Positions 34,049 to 42,668 of a stretch of DNA of 64,000 nt are shown here, in pieces. The notes under the pieces are model-generated. The model searched no databases. It was given only the letters and a program-made list of their open reading frames with translations, and was not told where the DNA came from. The stretch spans positions 434,001 through 498,000 of the forward strand of contig NZ_CP108100.1 in the NCBI RefSeq assembly GCF_036195045.1, read 5' to 3'. The stretch comes from Streptomyces sp. NBC_00236. GTDB lineage: Bacteria > Actinomycetota > Actinomycetes > Streptomycetales > Streptomycetaceae. Position numbers and translations under genes: made by a program. Each line of letters starts with the position of its first letter. Position 1 is the first letter of the stretch.

Positions 34049-35389
34049 TCATTTGCGGCCGGGTGTCCAGTTCATGCCCCAGCCGTACGCCTGGTCGATG
34101 GTGCGCTGCGGGCTCACTCCGCGCTGCGGCACGAGATAGCGGGCCTCCCGCTGCACGGTGAGGTCGGTGCCGGTGTTGGTGAGGAGCGCGAGCGCGCAGA
34201 CCGTCGAGGGGACGGTGCATTCGTCCAGCGAGAAGTCGATCGGCGCGCCGTGCTGCGGCTGGAGGGTCACGGTCGCGTGCAGATCCGCGAAACTCCGGGC
34301 GCCTTCGTAGATGGTGACGAAGATCAGGAGCCGGCGGATCCTGTCCTTCTGGTCGAGGTTGATCGTCAGGTTCTCCCCGGAGGCCACGGCGCCCGTCCGG
34401 TCGTCGCCGTCGAGCTGGACGTACGGCGGCTGGTGGAGAGCGCCGAAGGCGTTGCCGAGTGCCTGCACCACTCCCTTGCGGCCGTCGGTCAGTTCGTACA
34501 GGGCGCAGAGATCGAGGTCGAGATCCGCGTGGTGGGCGACGGCCCTGCCGAGCTTGCTGCCCCACCCCTTGAACTGCTTGCGCACTTCCCAGTTGAGGTT
34601 GACGCGCATGGCGCCCGAGGTCCCGCCCTGCTTCGCGAGCGAGACGGAGGGCGCCTCCTTCGTGAGCGTCACCTTGGTGAGGCGGACCGGCTGGGTGACG
34701 GGCGGCGCCGGGGGTGCGGGAGGGACCGGCGGCGCCATGGGGGCGGCGAGCGTCGGCTGGGGGTACTGCGGCGGAGGCGGCGTGGCGGCAACCCGCGTTG
34801 CCGGATGGGGTGGTTGAGGCTGCCAGGGCGTCTGGGGCTGAGGCGCCCGCGCGGGCTGCTGTGGTTCGTCGACGGAGATCCCGAAGTCCGTGGCGAGTCC
34901 TTCGAGCCCGGTCCCGTACCCCTGGCCCACGGCCCGGAACTTCCAGGCGCCCTGGCGCCGGTAGAGCTCGCCGAGGATGAATGCGGTCTCGACCGTGGCG
35001 TCCGTGCTGTCGAAACGTGCCAGTTCCGCACCGTTCGCCGCGTCCGTGATCCGTACGTAGAGGCCGCTCACCCGGCCGAAGGAACCCCCGTCCGCAGAGG
35101 CTGCCACCACCACGCGGTCGACGGCGGGCTCGACCCTGGCCAGGTCGACGGCGAGCGTGTCGGTGGCCGCTCCGGCAGCGGTCCGCTTGCCCTCGTGACG
35201 CACCGCCCCGGATGCGTGGGCCGGCTGGTTGTAGAAGACGAAGTCCGCGTCGCTGCGCACCTTTCCGGACCCGAGGAGAAGGAGCGCCGAGGCGTCCACG
35301 TCCGGAGTCCCGGGGGCGGCGCGCCACCCCAGTTCGACGCGCACGGCCTGAGCCGCCACTGGAACATTGGTTCCCTTTAGCATGGTCAT
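34049..35389 (-). CDS. TerD-family stress protein with two TerD domains
   Basis: 446 residues. An N-terminal TerD domain (residues ~1-185: [42 protein letters not shown]) is joined by a ~75-residue Pro/Gln-rich linker to a second, diverged domain (~255-446: [47 protein letters not shown]). TerD domains bind calcium and act in tellurite/stress response. ATG 35389 has a G-rich site upstream and gives the canonical start. No other ter genes are near, so it is an orphan copy. Confidence 0.9.
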   Translation of the reverse strand: MTMLKGTNVPVAAQAVRVELGWRAAPGTPDVDASALLLLGSGKVRSDADFVFYNQPAHASGAVRHEGKRTAAGAATDTLAVDLARVEPAVDRVVVAASADGGSFGRVSGLYVRITDAANGAELARFDSTDATVETAFILGELYRRQGAWKFRAVGQGYGTGLEGLATDFGISVDEPQQPARAPQPQTPWQPQPPHPATRVAATPPPPQYPQPTLAAPMAPPVPPAPPAPPVTQPVRLTKVTLTKEAPSVSLAKQGGTSGAMRVNLNWEVRKQFKGWGSKLGRAVAHHADLDLDLCALYELTDGRKGVVQALGNAFGALHQPPYVQLDGDDRTGAVASGENLTINLDQKDRIRRLLIFVTIYEGARSFADLHATVTLQPQHGAPIDFSLDECTVPSTVCALALLTNTGTDLTVQREARYLVPQRGVSPQRTIDQAYGWGMNWTPGRK

Positions 35390-35558
35390 GCTCGCCCCCA
35401 TCACGAGTCCGGCTGCCGAGACTTCTCCCGGTCAACCTAATGCCCGTCCCGCCACGAGGCCCACAGGGGTGCGCGAACGGACGCATGGACCTGCGGGTGG
35501 CCCTCGTGAACCCGCCTGACGTCGTGAACCGACGCCCGGACCGGAATCAACCGTGGCG

Positions 35559-36056
35559 TCAATCGCCGACGGTTCCGTCAACCAGTTCACGCAGAATGTC
35601 GATATGCCCGTTGTGCCGGGACGTCTCCTCGATCAGATGCATCACGATCCACCCCAGAGTGACGTGGACGTCGTCCCTCACCGGGCGTTTGGCCGTGGCC
35701 GCCAGATCGGTCGCCGCGATCAATTCGCGGTAGCGCGCGCTCTGCGCCTCGTATTCCTCCAGCAGAGTGGCGAGGGGAATGTCCGCGCCGATACGCATTT
35801 CCCGGTCGGGGTCTTCCTCCGTCCAAGGTCCGTGGTCCTCCTCTCCGAGGAAGATGACTTGGACCCACCAGTACTCGACCCACCTCAGGTGGCTGAGGAG
35901 ACCGCCCAGGGTCATGAGCGGCGATGACGGAAGAGGCGCCTTCCCGGCGTCCTCCACGCCTGTGCACTTGGCAATCGCCGTGGCTCGCGCGTAGTCGAGA
36001 AAGGTCGCCAGCATGGTTCGTTCGTCCCACGAGGACGGCATATCAGTACGTGTCAT
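35559..36056 (-). CDS. DinB-family protein (DUF664)
   Basis: 165 residues forming a four-helix bundle of the DinB/YfiT superfamily. The metal-site region includes LLSHLRWVEYWW and the C-terminal HLIEETSRHNGHIDILREL, the DUF664 signature. Relatives are thiol-dependent transferases or of unknown role. ATG 36056 gives the standard N-terminus; the ribosome site is unclear and ATG 36041 is possible. Confidence 0.88.
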   Translation of the reverse strand: MTRTDMPSSWDERTMLATFLDYARATAIAKCTGVEDAGKAPLPSSPLMTLGGLLSHLRWVEYWWVQVIFLGEEDHGPWTEEDPDREMRIGADIPLATLLEEYEAQSARYRELIAATDLAATAKRPVRDDVHVTLGWIVMHLIEETSRHNGHIDILRELVDGTVGD

Positions 36057-36239
36057 TGGAGGATGCTCGCATACCCATGTGCGCCTGGACGCGCGCATTT
36101 CAGTCCACAAACGGCCACGTGACGGCGGCCATCGGTTCTGTGCCGGGCGGCACCGGGCCGGAAACCGTCACCGGCCACCGGGTCTGGGCGAATTGACTTC
36201 GGAGCGCGCCGCAGCGGCCCGAACGGAAACGGCCGATCA

Positions 36240-36534
36240 GGCCGCTGCGGCGCCACGGGCGGGCCGTTCCTCGGCCTTCTCGTTCACGAACGTTGCCGGG
36301 TATCGCCCCGCTTCAGGAGCGAGGTCGGCGAGCAGGGTGTCCATGAGGTCGGTCGGCACCTCCGTGAAGCGATCGCGCGGACCCCTCCAGGACCCGGAAC
36401 ATGACTTCGCGCCAGTCGGTCCGGGAACCCATCGGGCGGCGGTCGGGCCTCGGCGCCCTGGTCCCGGCCGAGCGCGGTGACGGAGCAGGGAAGTCCGACG
36501 GGTGCGGCCGGTGGCAGCGCTTGTTCGTCTCCAC
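36240..36534 (-). pseudogene. Probable frameshifted gene, function unknown
   Basis: On the minus strand one frame gives METNKRCHRPHPSD then DWREVMFRVLEGSA; from about 36375 a shifted frame continues sensibly as RFTEVPTDLMDTLLADLAPE and RYPATFVNEKAEERPA to a stop at 36240. A single-base insertion near 36370-36380 would explain this. Neither half alone reads as a gene. I cannot name a family. Medium-low confidence. Confidence 0.35.
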
Positions 36535-37017
36535 GTCGGCACGGAGGTTCTCAAGACCCGGCTCGACCAGGTCCGGACGCGGCTACCCGCCCGGCTCCAC
36601 GATCAGGGTGCGCACCTCGTCGGCCAGTTCGGCGTCCCTCATCTCCAGGAAGCGGCCACGGGGTCGGCCGTGCGGAGCGATCCGGGAGGAGACGAAGAGC
36701 CGGGCCGGCGCGGGATGTCCGCGTTCGTGCCCACGAGATCGCCGGTCCGGTACAACCGCCCGCCGCCGGGGGGCGGCGGGACATCATGCGGTCAAGGAGC
36801 TGTGGTGAGATCCGGGCTGCCGCAGGTGCGCCCGCAGACACACGTGGACCGGGACGGTCGGGGTCCGCCGGCCCCGTCCGGGCCCCTGCCGGGCAGCGGG
36901 GCAGCGACGTCGAAGTGCTGCCCGTAACCGAAGGAATCATGTGCGCGTTGGTTCGACGGGACTGCCCTCGCCCACCCCGCCGCACGAGCCGAGACCCGCC
37001 AGAAAGGCAGGAACTCC
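36535..37017. other. Degenerate stretch without an intact gene
   Basis: No plausible complete gene on either strand. On the minus strand two out-of-frame pieces stand out: LYRTGDLVGTNADIP (about 36710-36755) and APARLFVSSRIAPHGRPRGR followed by FLEMRDAELADEVRTLIVEP to a stop near 36585. They would join into one reading frame if one base were corrected, so an old broken gene is likely. The rest shows nothing. Confidence 0.3.
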
Positions 37018-37578
37018 TTGCCGCACGCCCGGTCCATGAGCCAAGAGCTGCACGCAGGCGGCAACGGTCAGGCGGTGAGCCCGGGATGGCTGCCGCCGGA
37101 GCAGTACGCCGAGACGGTGATGAAGGCGACCGCCTTCGCGTGCATGTACTTCACCGACGAGCGCGACAACCCGCTTCAGCTGAGGGCGGTTTACTCACGG
37201 ACCCATCCGTGGCAGCTCGTCGGTGGAACGATGGATCCGGGCGAGCGGCCGTGGGAGACGGCCCTGAGGGAGTGCCGGGAGGAGACCGGGATCGTCTACG
37301 ACGGGCCTGCGGAACTCCTCGCGTCGGTGTTCGGTCAGCCAGGGGCGGAATGGCCCTACGCCACCATCGGCTTCGTCTTCGACGGCGGCCGGCTCACCGA
37401 CGAACAGATCCACTCCCTTGTCCTGGACCCGGCCGAACACGATCAGGCCCGCGTGCTTCCCCTGTCTGAATGGCGGGCGCTCATGCCGCTGCGGGATTTC
37501 GTCCGACTGGACGCGGTGGCGCAAGCCCGTCGCACCGGCACGGCGGCCTACTTCGGTTCATGGGACTGGGAGACGTGA
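37018..37578 (+). CDS. Nudix hydrolase, possible TTG start
   Basis: About 186 residues. The Nudix box lies in GGTMDPGERPWETALRECRE followed by ETGIV (residues ~75-98), with QLRAVYSRTHPWQLV before it. TTG 37018 is used because AGGCAGGA sits 5 nt upstream; the alternative ATG 37036 has no ribosome site. Substrate unknown. The gene follows a degenerate stretch, and the 416-bp gap after it holds the promoter region of the next gene. Confidence 0.82.
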   Translation: MPHARSMSQELHAGGNGQAVSPGWLPPEQYAETVMKATAFACMYFTDERDNPLQLRAVYSRTHPWQLVGGTMDPGERPWETALRECREETGIVYDGPAELLASVFGQPGAEWPYATIGFVFDGGRLTDEQIHSLVLDPAEHDQARVLPLSEWRALMPLRDFVRLDAVAQARRTGTAAYFGSWDWET

Positions 37579-37879
37579 CAGCCGAAAGAGATCATGGGTT
37601 CATGCCACTCCGATGAGAGCACCCGCGCGACGGGGCTTCCCCGGGCGGCCGGGCCGAGCACGCGCGAACCGGGCTGAGGCGCAGGTGGGAGGTACTGCCG
37701 GGAGGAGGCGCAGTGGCCTCTGGCCGGCTGCCGTCGGCGCCCCTCACCGTCGCGAGGTTCCGGGCGCCCGGGGGCCGAAGCCCTGCGCTCGGGCACACAC
37801 CGAGCCGATGTCGCCCTTTGTAGTGCAACCGCCACTTCTTGTTGACCTCAGTGGCTCTCCAACGGAAAAGCCCTCGCTG

Positions 37880-37965
37880 TTAACGGTGGCTTTAACGGTG
37901 TCTTGGCATGTCAGGCTGACAAAAGCAGCGTAAAACGGATAACCCCAAGATTGGGACTCCCCAAT
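37880..37965 (+). promoter_or_regulatory. Direct repeats and inverted repeat upstream of the DUF6643 gene
   Basis: TTAACGGTG occurs twice 12 bp apart (37880-37888, 37892-37900), and an inverted repeat ATTGGG/CCCAAT lies at 37950-37955 and 37960-37965, 30 bp before the start codon. The AT-richness is unusual for this genome and suggests regulated promoters. The rest of the gap 37579-37994 shows nothing. Confidence 0.4.
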
Positions 37966-37994
37966 CAGCACATCGTGGGCTTAACTTAGGTGCC

Positions 37995-38477
37995 ATGACC
38001 TCCCCCCGCTCCACCTACGGCGGCGGCTACTACGCCGCACCGTCGTTCCCCGACACCCCGATCTACGACTCCCTGGTCGCGGAGCGGGGCACGCCTCAGA
38101 TCGCACCGATCCGAGTGCCCGCCGCGTACGACACCGGCAACAGCTACCTCCCGGCGCTCCCGTCGGCCCTGCCGGCCCTGCCCGCGGCACCCTCCCAGCC
38201 GAATCCGTCGTACGGCTACCAACAGCCGATGGCGCAGCAGGGCTACGCGCCGATGCAGCCGGCACAACTGCAGCACGCGCCCGCGCCGTACATCCCGCAG
38301 CAGCCGTCCGCGGGGCGTGGCGGCTACCAGCAGTCGCCCCAGCAGTACCAGCAGCCGCAGCGGCCCGCGCCGACTACCGGCTACGAGTCGATGCGCCCGG
38401 CGTCGCCACGGCCCGCGCCCGCGCAGTCCCCGTACGAGGACCCGTACAACCGCCCGTACCAGGGCCGGGGCTACTAG
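37995..38477 (+). CDS. DUF6643 family protein, Pro/Gln/Tyr-rich
   Basis: 160 residues of low complexity. The N-terminus MTSPRSTYGGGYYAAPSFPD and TPIYDSLVAERGTPQIAPIR are conserved-looking; the remainder is Pro, Gln, Tyr and Ala repeats ending NRPYQGRGY. No membrane helix or catalytic motif. It is one of the Streptomyces-specific families of unknown role, probably intrinsically disordered. ATG 37995. The promoter region upstream is unusually AT-rich. Confidence 0.8.
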   Translation: MTSPRSTYGGGYYAAPSFPDTPIYDSLVAERGTPQIAPIRVPAAYDTGNSYLPALPSALPALPAAPSQPNPSYGYQQPMAQQGYAPMQPAQLQHAPAPYIPQQPSAGRGGYQQSPQQYQQPQRPAPTTGYESMRPASPRPAPAQSPYEDPYNRPYQGRGY

Positions 38478-38523
38478 GCAGCTCAGCGGCAGGTCTGCGG
38501 GGAGCGGCTGGCAGGATGGAGGC

Positions 38524-39348
38524 ATGCCCTCTCCCGAACTGAGTGCCGTCTACATTCACCCGATCAAATCGCTGGCCGCGTGCACGGTGGACGAGGCCGC
38601 CGTCGAGCCATGGGGACTCGACGGCGACCGGCGCTGGATGCTCGTCGACACCGCGGGCAAGGTGGTCACACAACGTCAGCAGCCCCGCATGGCGCTGATC
38701 TCCGCCACACCGGTGCCGGGCGGCGGAATCGTGCTGAGCGCGCCGGGGAGCGCGTCGTTGGCCGTGGAGGTTCCCGAGCCCCGGGAGATGACGGACGTAC
38801 TGCTGCATCGCAGCCGGCTCGATGTCGTCGAGGCGGCGCCGCGGGCCCACGCCTGGCTGGGTGCCTGCCTCGGGGCCGAGGTCAGGCTGGTTCATCTCGA
38901 CGCGCCGGACCGGCGCAGGCTCATCGACCCCGCGTACGCCCGGCCGGGTGAGACCGTCAGCCTGGCCGACGGCTACCCCCTGCTGCTCACCACCCTCGCC
39001 TCGCTCGACGCGCTCAACTCGCTCGTCGCGGGCGGCGACCACCCCGGTGAGGGGCCGGTGCCGATGGACCGCTTCCGGCCCAATGCCGTCGTGGCCGGCA
39101 CGGCCGCGTGGGCGGAGGACGCGTGGACGCGGCTCTCGATCGGCGACGTGACGTTCCGCGTGGTCAAGCCGAGTGCCCGCTGTGTGATCACCACGACCGA
39201 TCAGCACACGGCCCGCCGGGGCGCCGAACCTCTGCGCACCCTCGCCCGGCACCGCCGGTCCGGCAAGGAGCTGCTGTTCGGCCAGAATCTGATCCCGGAC
39301 ACGACGGGCGTCATCCGGGTCGGGGACCCGGTGCGCATTCTGGGCTGA
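38524..39348 (+). CDS. MOSC-domain protein (YcbX/YiiM-like)
   Basis: 274 residues. The N-terminal MOSC beta-barrel starts LSAVYIHPIKSLAACTVDEA, with GLDGDRRWMLVD; the MOSC domain follows, containing MDRFRPNAVVAGT and the active Cys in VKPSARCVITTTD, the usual sulfur-carrying residue. Related enzymes handle molybdenum-cofactor sulfur or reduce N-hydroxylated compounds. ATG 38524 has GGAGG 3 nt upstream. It lies 46 bp after the DUF6643 gene and is followed by a palindrome terminator. Confidence 0.92.
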   Translation: MPSPELSAVYIHPIKSLAACTVDEAAVEPWGLDGDRRWMLVDTAGKVVTQRQQPRMALISATPVPGGGIVLSAPGSASLAVEVPEPREMTDVLLHRSRLDVVEAAPRAHAWLGACLGAEVRLVHLDAPDRRRLIDPAYARPGETVSLADGYPLLLTTLASLDALNSLVAGGDHPGEGPVPMDRFRPNAVVAGTAAWAEDAWTRLSIGDVTFRVVKPSARCVITTTDQHTARRGAEPLRTLARHRRSGKELLFGQNLIPDTTGVIRVGDPVRILG

Positions 39349-39370
39349 AGGCCCCCGCACACCGGGAACT

Positions 39371-39392
39371 CAACGTGCCGCGCGGCACGTTG
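39371..39392 (+). terminator. Perfect 22-nt palindrome after MOSC gene
   Basis: CAACGTGCCGC at 39371-39381 is followed at once by its exact complement to 39392. It lies 23 bp past the MOSC stop and 89 bp before the next start, so it probably ends the MOSC transcript. Confidence 0.6.
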
Positions 39393-39480
39393 GCCGGGTG
39401 AGGTTGCTCTCTCTTCGACGCGCCAGCGCGCGGAACGCGCCGTATCGGGTTATGACGGATACGGAAGGGGGTGCGGGACT

Positions 39481-40083
39481 GTGCGAGCGCTCACGGGAGT
39501 CTGGCGTTGGCGGCACAACCCACTGCGCCGCGCCACGGACAGGTGCGAGGCGTGGGTTGCTCTGGTCGCGTTGCTTCTGCTCGTCGTGGCGGCGCCGGCG
39601 CTCGGCTGGTTCTGCGGCTCGCTCGCCGACGACGCCCTTCAGGAATCGGTGCGGGCGCAGCAGGCCGACCGCCGGCTCACCACCGCCGTCGTGGTGCGCC
39701 CGGCCGCCCGGCACTTCACGACCGATCCCGAGGTCTCCACGGACCGCGGGGCGCGAACCCCGGTGCTCGCCCGCTGGCACGCCCCGGACGGAACGGCGCG
39801 CAGCGCCACGGTGACGACCGCCTCGCGCGACACCGCGGCCGGCGCACAGGTGAGGATCTGGACGGACCTGGCGGGCAACCCCGCGCCGCGCCCCATGGAC
39901 GCGCCGACGGCCCGCACCCATGCCGCGCTGGCGGGTTTCGGCGCGACGATGACGGCCGTGCTGCTGATCGAGGGCGGGCGGCGTCTGATCGTATGGCGCA
40001 TGGTGCAACGGCGGTACGAGCGGCTGGACCGGGCATGGGCCGAGGCCGGTCCCGACTGGGGCAGGACGGGCACCGGCAGCTGA
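39481..40083 (+). CDS. Membrane protein, Rv1733c-like family
   Basis: 200 residues. Two membrane helices (about residues 24-46, ALVALLLLVVAAPALGW, and ~143-160) flank a beta-rich extracytoplasmic domain (PVLARWHAPDGTARSATV, GAQVRIWTDLAGNPAP). This matches the actinobacterial Rv1733c family of unknown function, where the DGT and D.x.G strands are typical. GTG 39481 is the only sensible start; AGG upstream. No partner is evident. Confidence 0.82.
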   Translation: MRALTGVWRWRHNPLRRATDRCEAWVALVALLLLVVAAPALGWFCGSLADDALQESVRAQQADRRLTTAVVVRPAARHFTTDPEVSTDRGARTPVLARWHAPDGTARSATVTTASRDTAAGAQVRIWTDLAGNPAPRPMDAPTARTHAALAGFGATMTAVLLIEGGRRLIVWRMVQRRYERLDRAWAEAGPDWGRTGTGS

Positions 40084-40235
40084 GGAGCTGCTCATCGGGT
40101 CAACTCCCGCCCTCCGCGCGCGCTACGGTGGACCGGCCCGCCCGTCACTCCTGCGGGGCAGGCCCCGGGTGATCGCTGCCGCGAGGCCGGTGACACGGGC
40201 TTCACACACGCACGAGGTGGGGGCACAACAGCGCC

Positions 40236-42668
40236 ATGGCACAGGGCACGGTCCAGGTGACGCACACCGGCACATCGCGGTGGCGGCGCCGCACAGGCGA
40301 GTACGCCTCCCTCACCGCGGCTCTGGAAGCGGCGGCGGACGGTGATGTGCTCACCGTCGCGCCGGGCACCTACCGGGAGAATCTGGTCATCGCCCGCGCG
40401 GTGACCCTGCGGGGGCCCGAGGGCTCCGTCGGTTCCGTGCGGATCGCCCCCGTCGACGGTGTCCCGCTGACCCTGCGTGCCTCCGCCGTCGTCCATGACC
40501 TGCACGTGGAGGGCCAGGACTCCGCAGCCCCTGCCCTGCTGGTCGAGGAGGGCGCCCCGGATCTCTCGGACCTGCGGATCGTGACACGCTCGGCCGCCGG
40601 CATCGAGGTCCGCGGGGCGGCGCGGCCCACCGTGCGCCGCTGCACCGTCGACAATCCGGCCGGTGTCGGCATCGCCGTGCTCGACGGGGCGGGCGGGGTG
40701 TTCGAGGGGTGCGAGATCGTCTCCGCCGGGCAGTCCGGTGTCTCGGTGCGCGACGGCGCGCATCCGAGACTGGAACGCTGCCGGATCCACCACGCCTCGG
40801 GGGCGGGCCTGTCCGTCACCGGCGAGGGCAGCGGTCTGGAGGCCGTCGGCTGCGAGATCTACGAGATCAAGGGCAGCGGGATACAGGTGTCGGCCCGCGC
40901 CGCCGCCCATCTCACCGACTGCACGGTGCACCGCACCTCCGCCGACGGGGTCACGCTGGACACCGACGCGGTGCTCACGCTGGCCGACTGCGACATCCAC
41001 GACATCCCCGAGAACGCGGTGGATCTGCGGTCGCGCTCCGTCCTCACGCTGACCCGCTCCACGGTGCGCCGCTTCGGCCGCAACGGGCTCTCCGTCTGGG
41101 ACCCGGGCACCCGGGTCGACGCCAACCAGTGCGAGATCCACGACAGCACCGGCGACTACCCCGCGGTCTGGGTCAGCGACGGGGCCACCGTGATACTGGA
41201 TTCGTGCCGCGTCCATGACGTGCCGGACGCCCTCTTCGTCCTCGACCGGGGCTCGCGCGCCGATGTCGTGGACAGCGATCTGTCCCAGGTCCGCAACACG
41301 GCGGTGTCGGTCAGCGACGGGGCGACCGCGCAGCTGGACGACTGCCGGATCCGGGAGGCGTCCACGGGCGCCTGGTTCCGCGACCACGGCAGCGGCGGCA
41401 CCCTGAACAACTGCACCATCGACGCGGTGCAGACCGGCGTGATCGTCACCAAGGGCGCCGACCCGACGATCGAGCGCTGCACCGTCACCTCCCCCGCCGA
41501 AGCCGGCTTCTACGTGTCGGCCGAGGGACGCGGCACCTTCCACAGCTGCCGCGTCACCGGCAGCGAGGGATACGGCTTCCACGTCATGGACGGCTGCCGT
41601 ACGACGCTGACGCGCTGCCGCACCGAGCGGTGCGCCCGCGGCGGATACGAGTTCGCGGAGGGCGGGGCACACGGTGACGCCTCGGCCACCGGTCCGGTCG
41701 TGGAGGACTGCACCAGCGACGAGAGCGGTCTGCGGTCCGCCACTCCCCCGGCGCCCGCCGTCCTGACGGCCACCCAGTCGACGCCGGGGCTGCTGGGGGC
41801 GGTCCCCGCGCCGCGCGCGGTGGAGCCCGCGGCGGTCGAGGTGCCCGCCGAGCCCACGCGTACGTCCGCCGATGTGCTCGGTGAACTGGACGCGCTGGTC
41901 GGGCTCGACAGCGTCAAGCGCGAAGTGCGCGCGCTCACCGACATGATCGAGGTGGGCCGCCGGCGTCAGCAGGCCGGGCTCAAGGCGGCCTCGGTCCGCC
42001 GCCATCTCGTCTTCACCGGCTCCCCCGGCACCGGCAAGACGACCGTGGCCCGGCTGTACGGCGAGATCCTGGCCTCCCTCGGGGTGCTGGAGCGGGGCCA
42101 CCTCGTCGAGGTGTCCCGCGTCGACCTCGTCGGCGAGCACATCGGCTCGACCGCCATCCGCACCCAGGAGGCCTTCGAACGGGCCCGCGGCGGAGTGCTC
42201 TTCGTCGACGAGGCGTACGCCCTGTCGCCCGAGGACTCCGGCCGGGACTTCGGCCGGGAGGCGATCGACACCCTGGTGAAGCTGATGGAGGACCACCGGG
42301 ACGCGGTGGTCGTCATCGTCGCCGGGTACACCCACGAGATGGAGCGGTTCCTCACCGTCAACCCCGGGGTGGCGTCCCGGTTCTCACGCACGATCACCTT
42401 CAGCGACTACGAGCCCGGTGAGCTCCTGCGTATCGTCGAGCAGCAGACCGAGGAGCAGGAGTACAGCCTGGCGTCCGGGACCGGGGAGGCCCTGCTGAAG
42501 TACTTCACCGAGCTTCCCAAGGGGCCCGCCTTCGGTAACGGCCGCACGGCCCGCCAGACGTTCGAGTCGATGGTCGAACGGCATGCGGGCCGGGTCGCGC
42601 AGCTCGCCGAGACGAGCACGGACGACCTCACTCTGCTGTTTCCGGAAGACCTTCCCGAACTCCCCTGA
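40236..42668 (+). CDS. Right-handed beta-helix / AAA+ (CbxX/CfqX-type) fusion protein
   Basis: 810 residues. Residues ~20-490 are a parallel beta-helix of ~22-residue coils, many with Cys at the turn ([40 protein letters not shown] and repeats of this type). After an Ala/Pro linker, residues ~545-810 form a CbxX/CfqX AAA+ ATPase: Walker [10 protein letters not shown], Walker [13 protein letters not shown], and arginine-finger region [11 protein letters not shown]. The AAA type is shared with EccA of ESX secretion and SpoVK. No ESX genes are near. ATG 40236. Its end overlaps the next minus-strand gene by 41 bp. Confidence 0.88.
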   Translation: MAQGTVQVTHTGTSRWRRRTGEYASLTAALEAAADGDVLTVAPGTYRENLVIARAVTLRGPEGSVGSVRIAPVDGVPLTLRASAVVHDLHVEGQDSAAPALLVEEGAPDLSDLRIVTRSAAGIEVRGAARPTVRRCTVDNPAGVGIAVLDGAGGVFEGCEIVSAGQSGVSVRDGAHPRLERCRIHHASGAGLSVTGEGSGLEAVGCEIYEIKGSGIQVSARAAAHLTDCTVHRTSADGVTLDTDAVLTLADCDIHDIPENAVDLRSRSVLTLTRSTVRRFGRNGLSVWDPGTRVDANQCEIHDSTGDYPAVWVSDGATVILDSCRVHDVPDALFVLDRGSRADVVDSDLSQVRNTAVSVSDGATAQLDDCRIREASTGAWFRDHGSGGTLNNCTIDAVQTGVIVTKGADPTIERCTVTSPAEAGFYVSAEGRGTFHSCRVTGSEGYGFHVMDGCRTTLTRCRTERCARGGYEFAEGGAHGDASATGPVVEDCTSDESGLRSATPPAPAVLTATQSTPGLLGAVPAPRAVEPAAVEVPAEPTRTSADVLGELDALVGLDSVKREVRALTDMIEVGRRRQQAGLKAASVRRHLVFTGSPGTGKTTVARLYGEILASLGVLERGHLVEVSRVDLVGEHIGSTAIRTQEAFERARGGVLFVDEAYALSPEDSGRDFGREAIDTLVKLMEDHRDAVVVIVAGYTHEMERFLTVNPGVASRFSRTITFSDYEPGELLRIVEQQTEEQEYSLASGTGEALLKYFTELPKGPAFGNGRTARQTFESMVERHAGRVAQLAETSTDDLTLLFPEDLPELP

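Noticed and set aside
36710..36760. LYRTGDLV as an adenylation-domain motif
   Set aside because: The motif is like the A8 region of adenylation domains but nothing before or after it matches, and it fits the reading of an unrelated broken gene.
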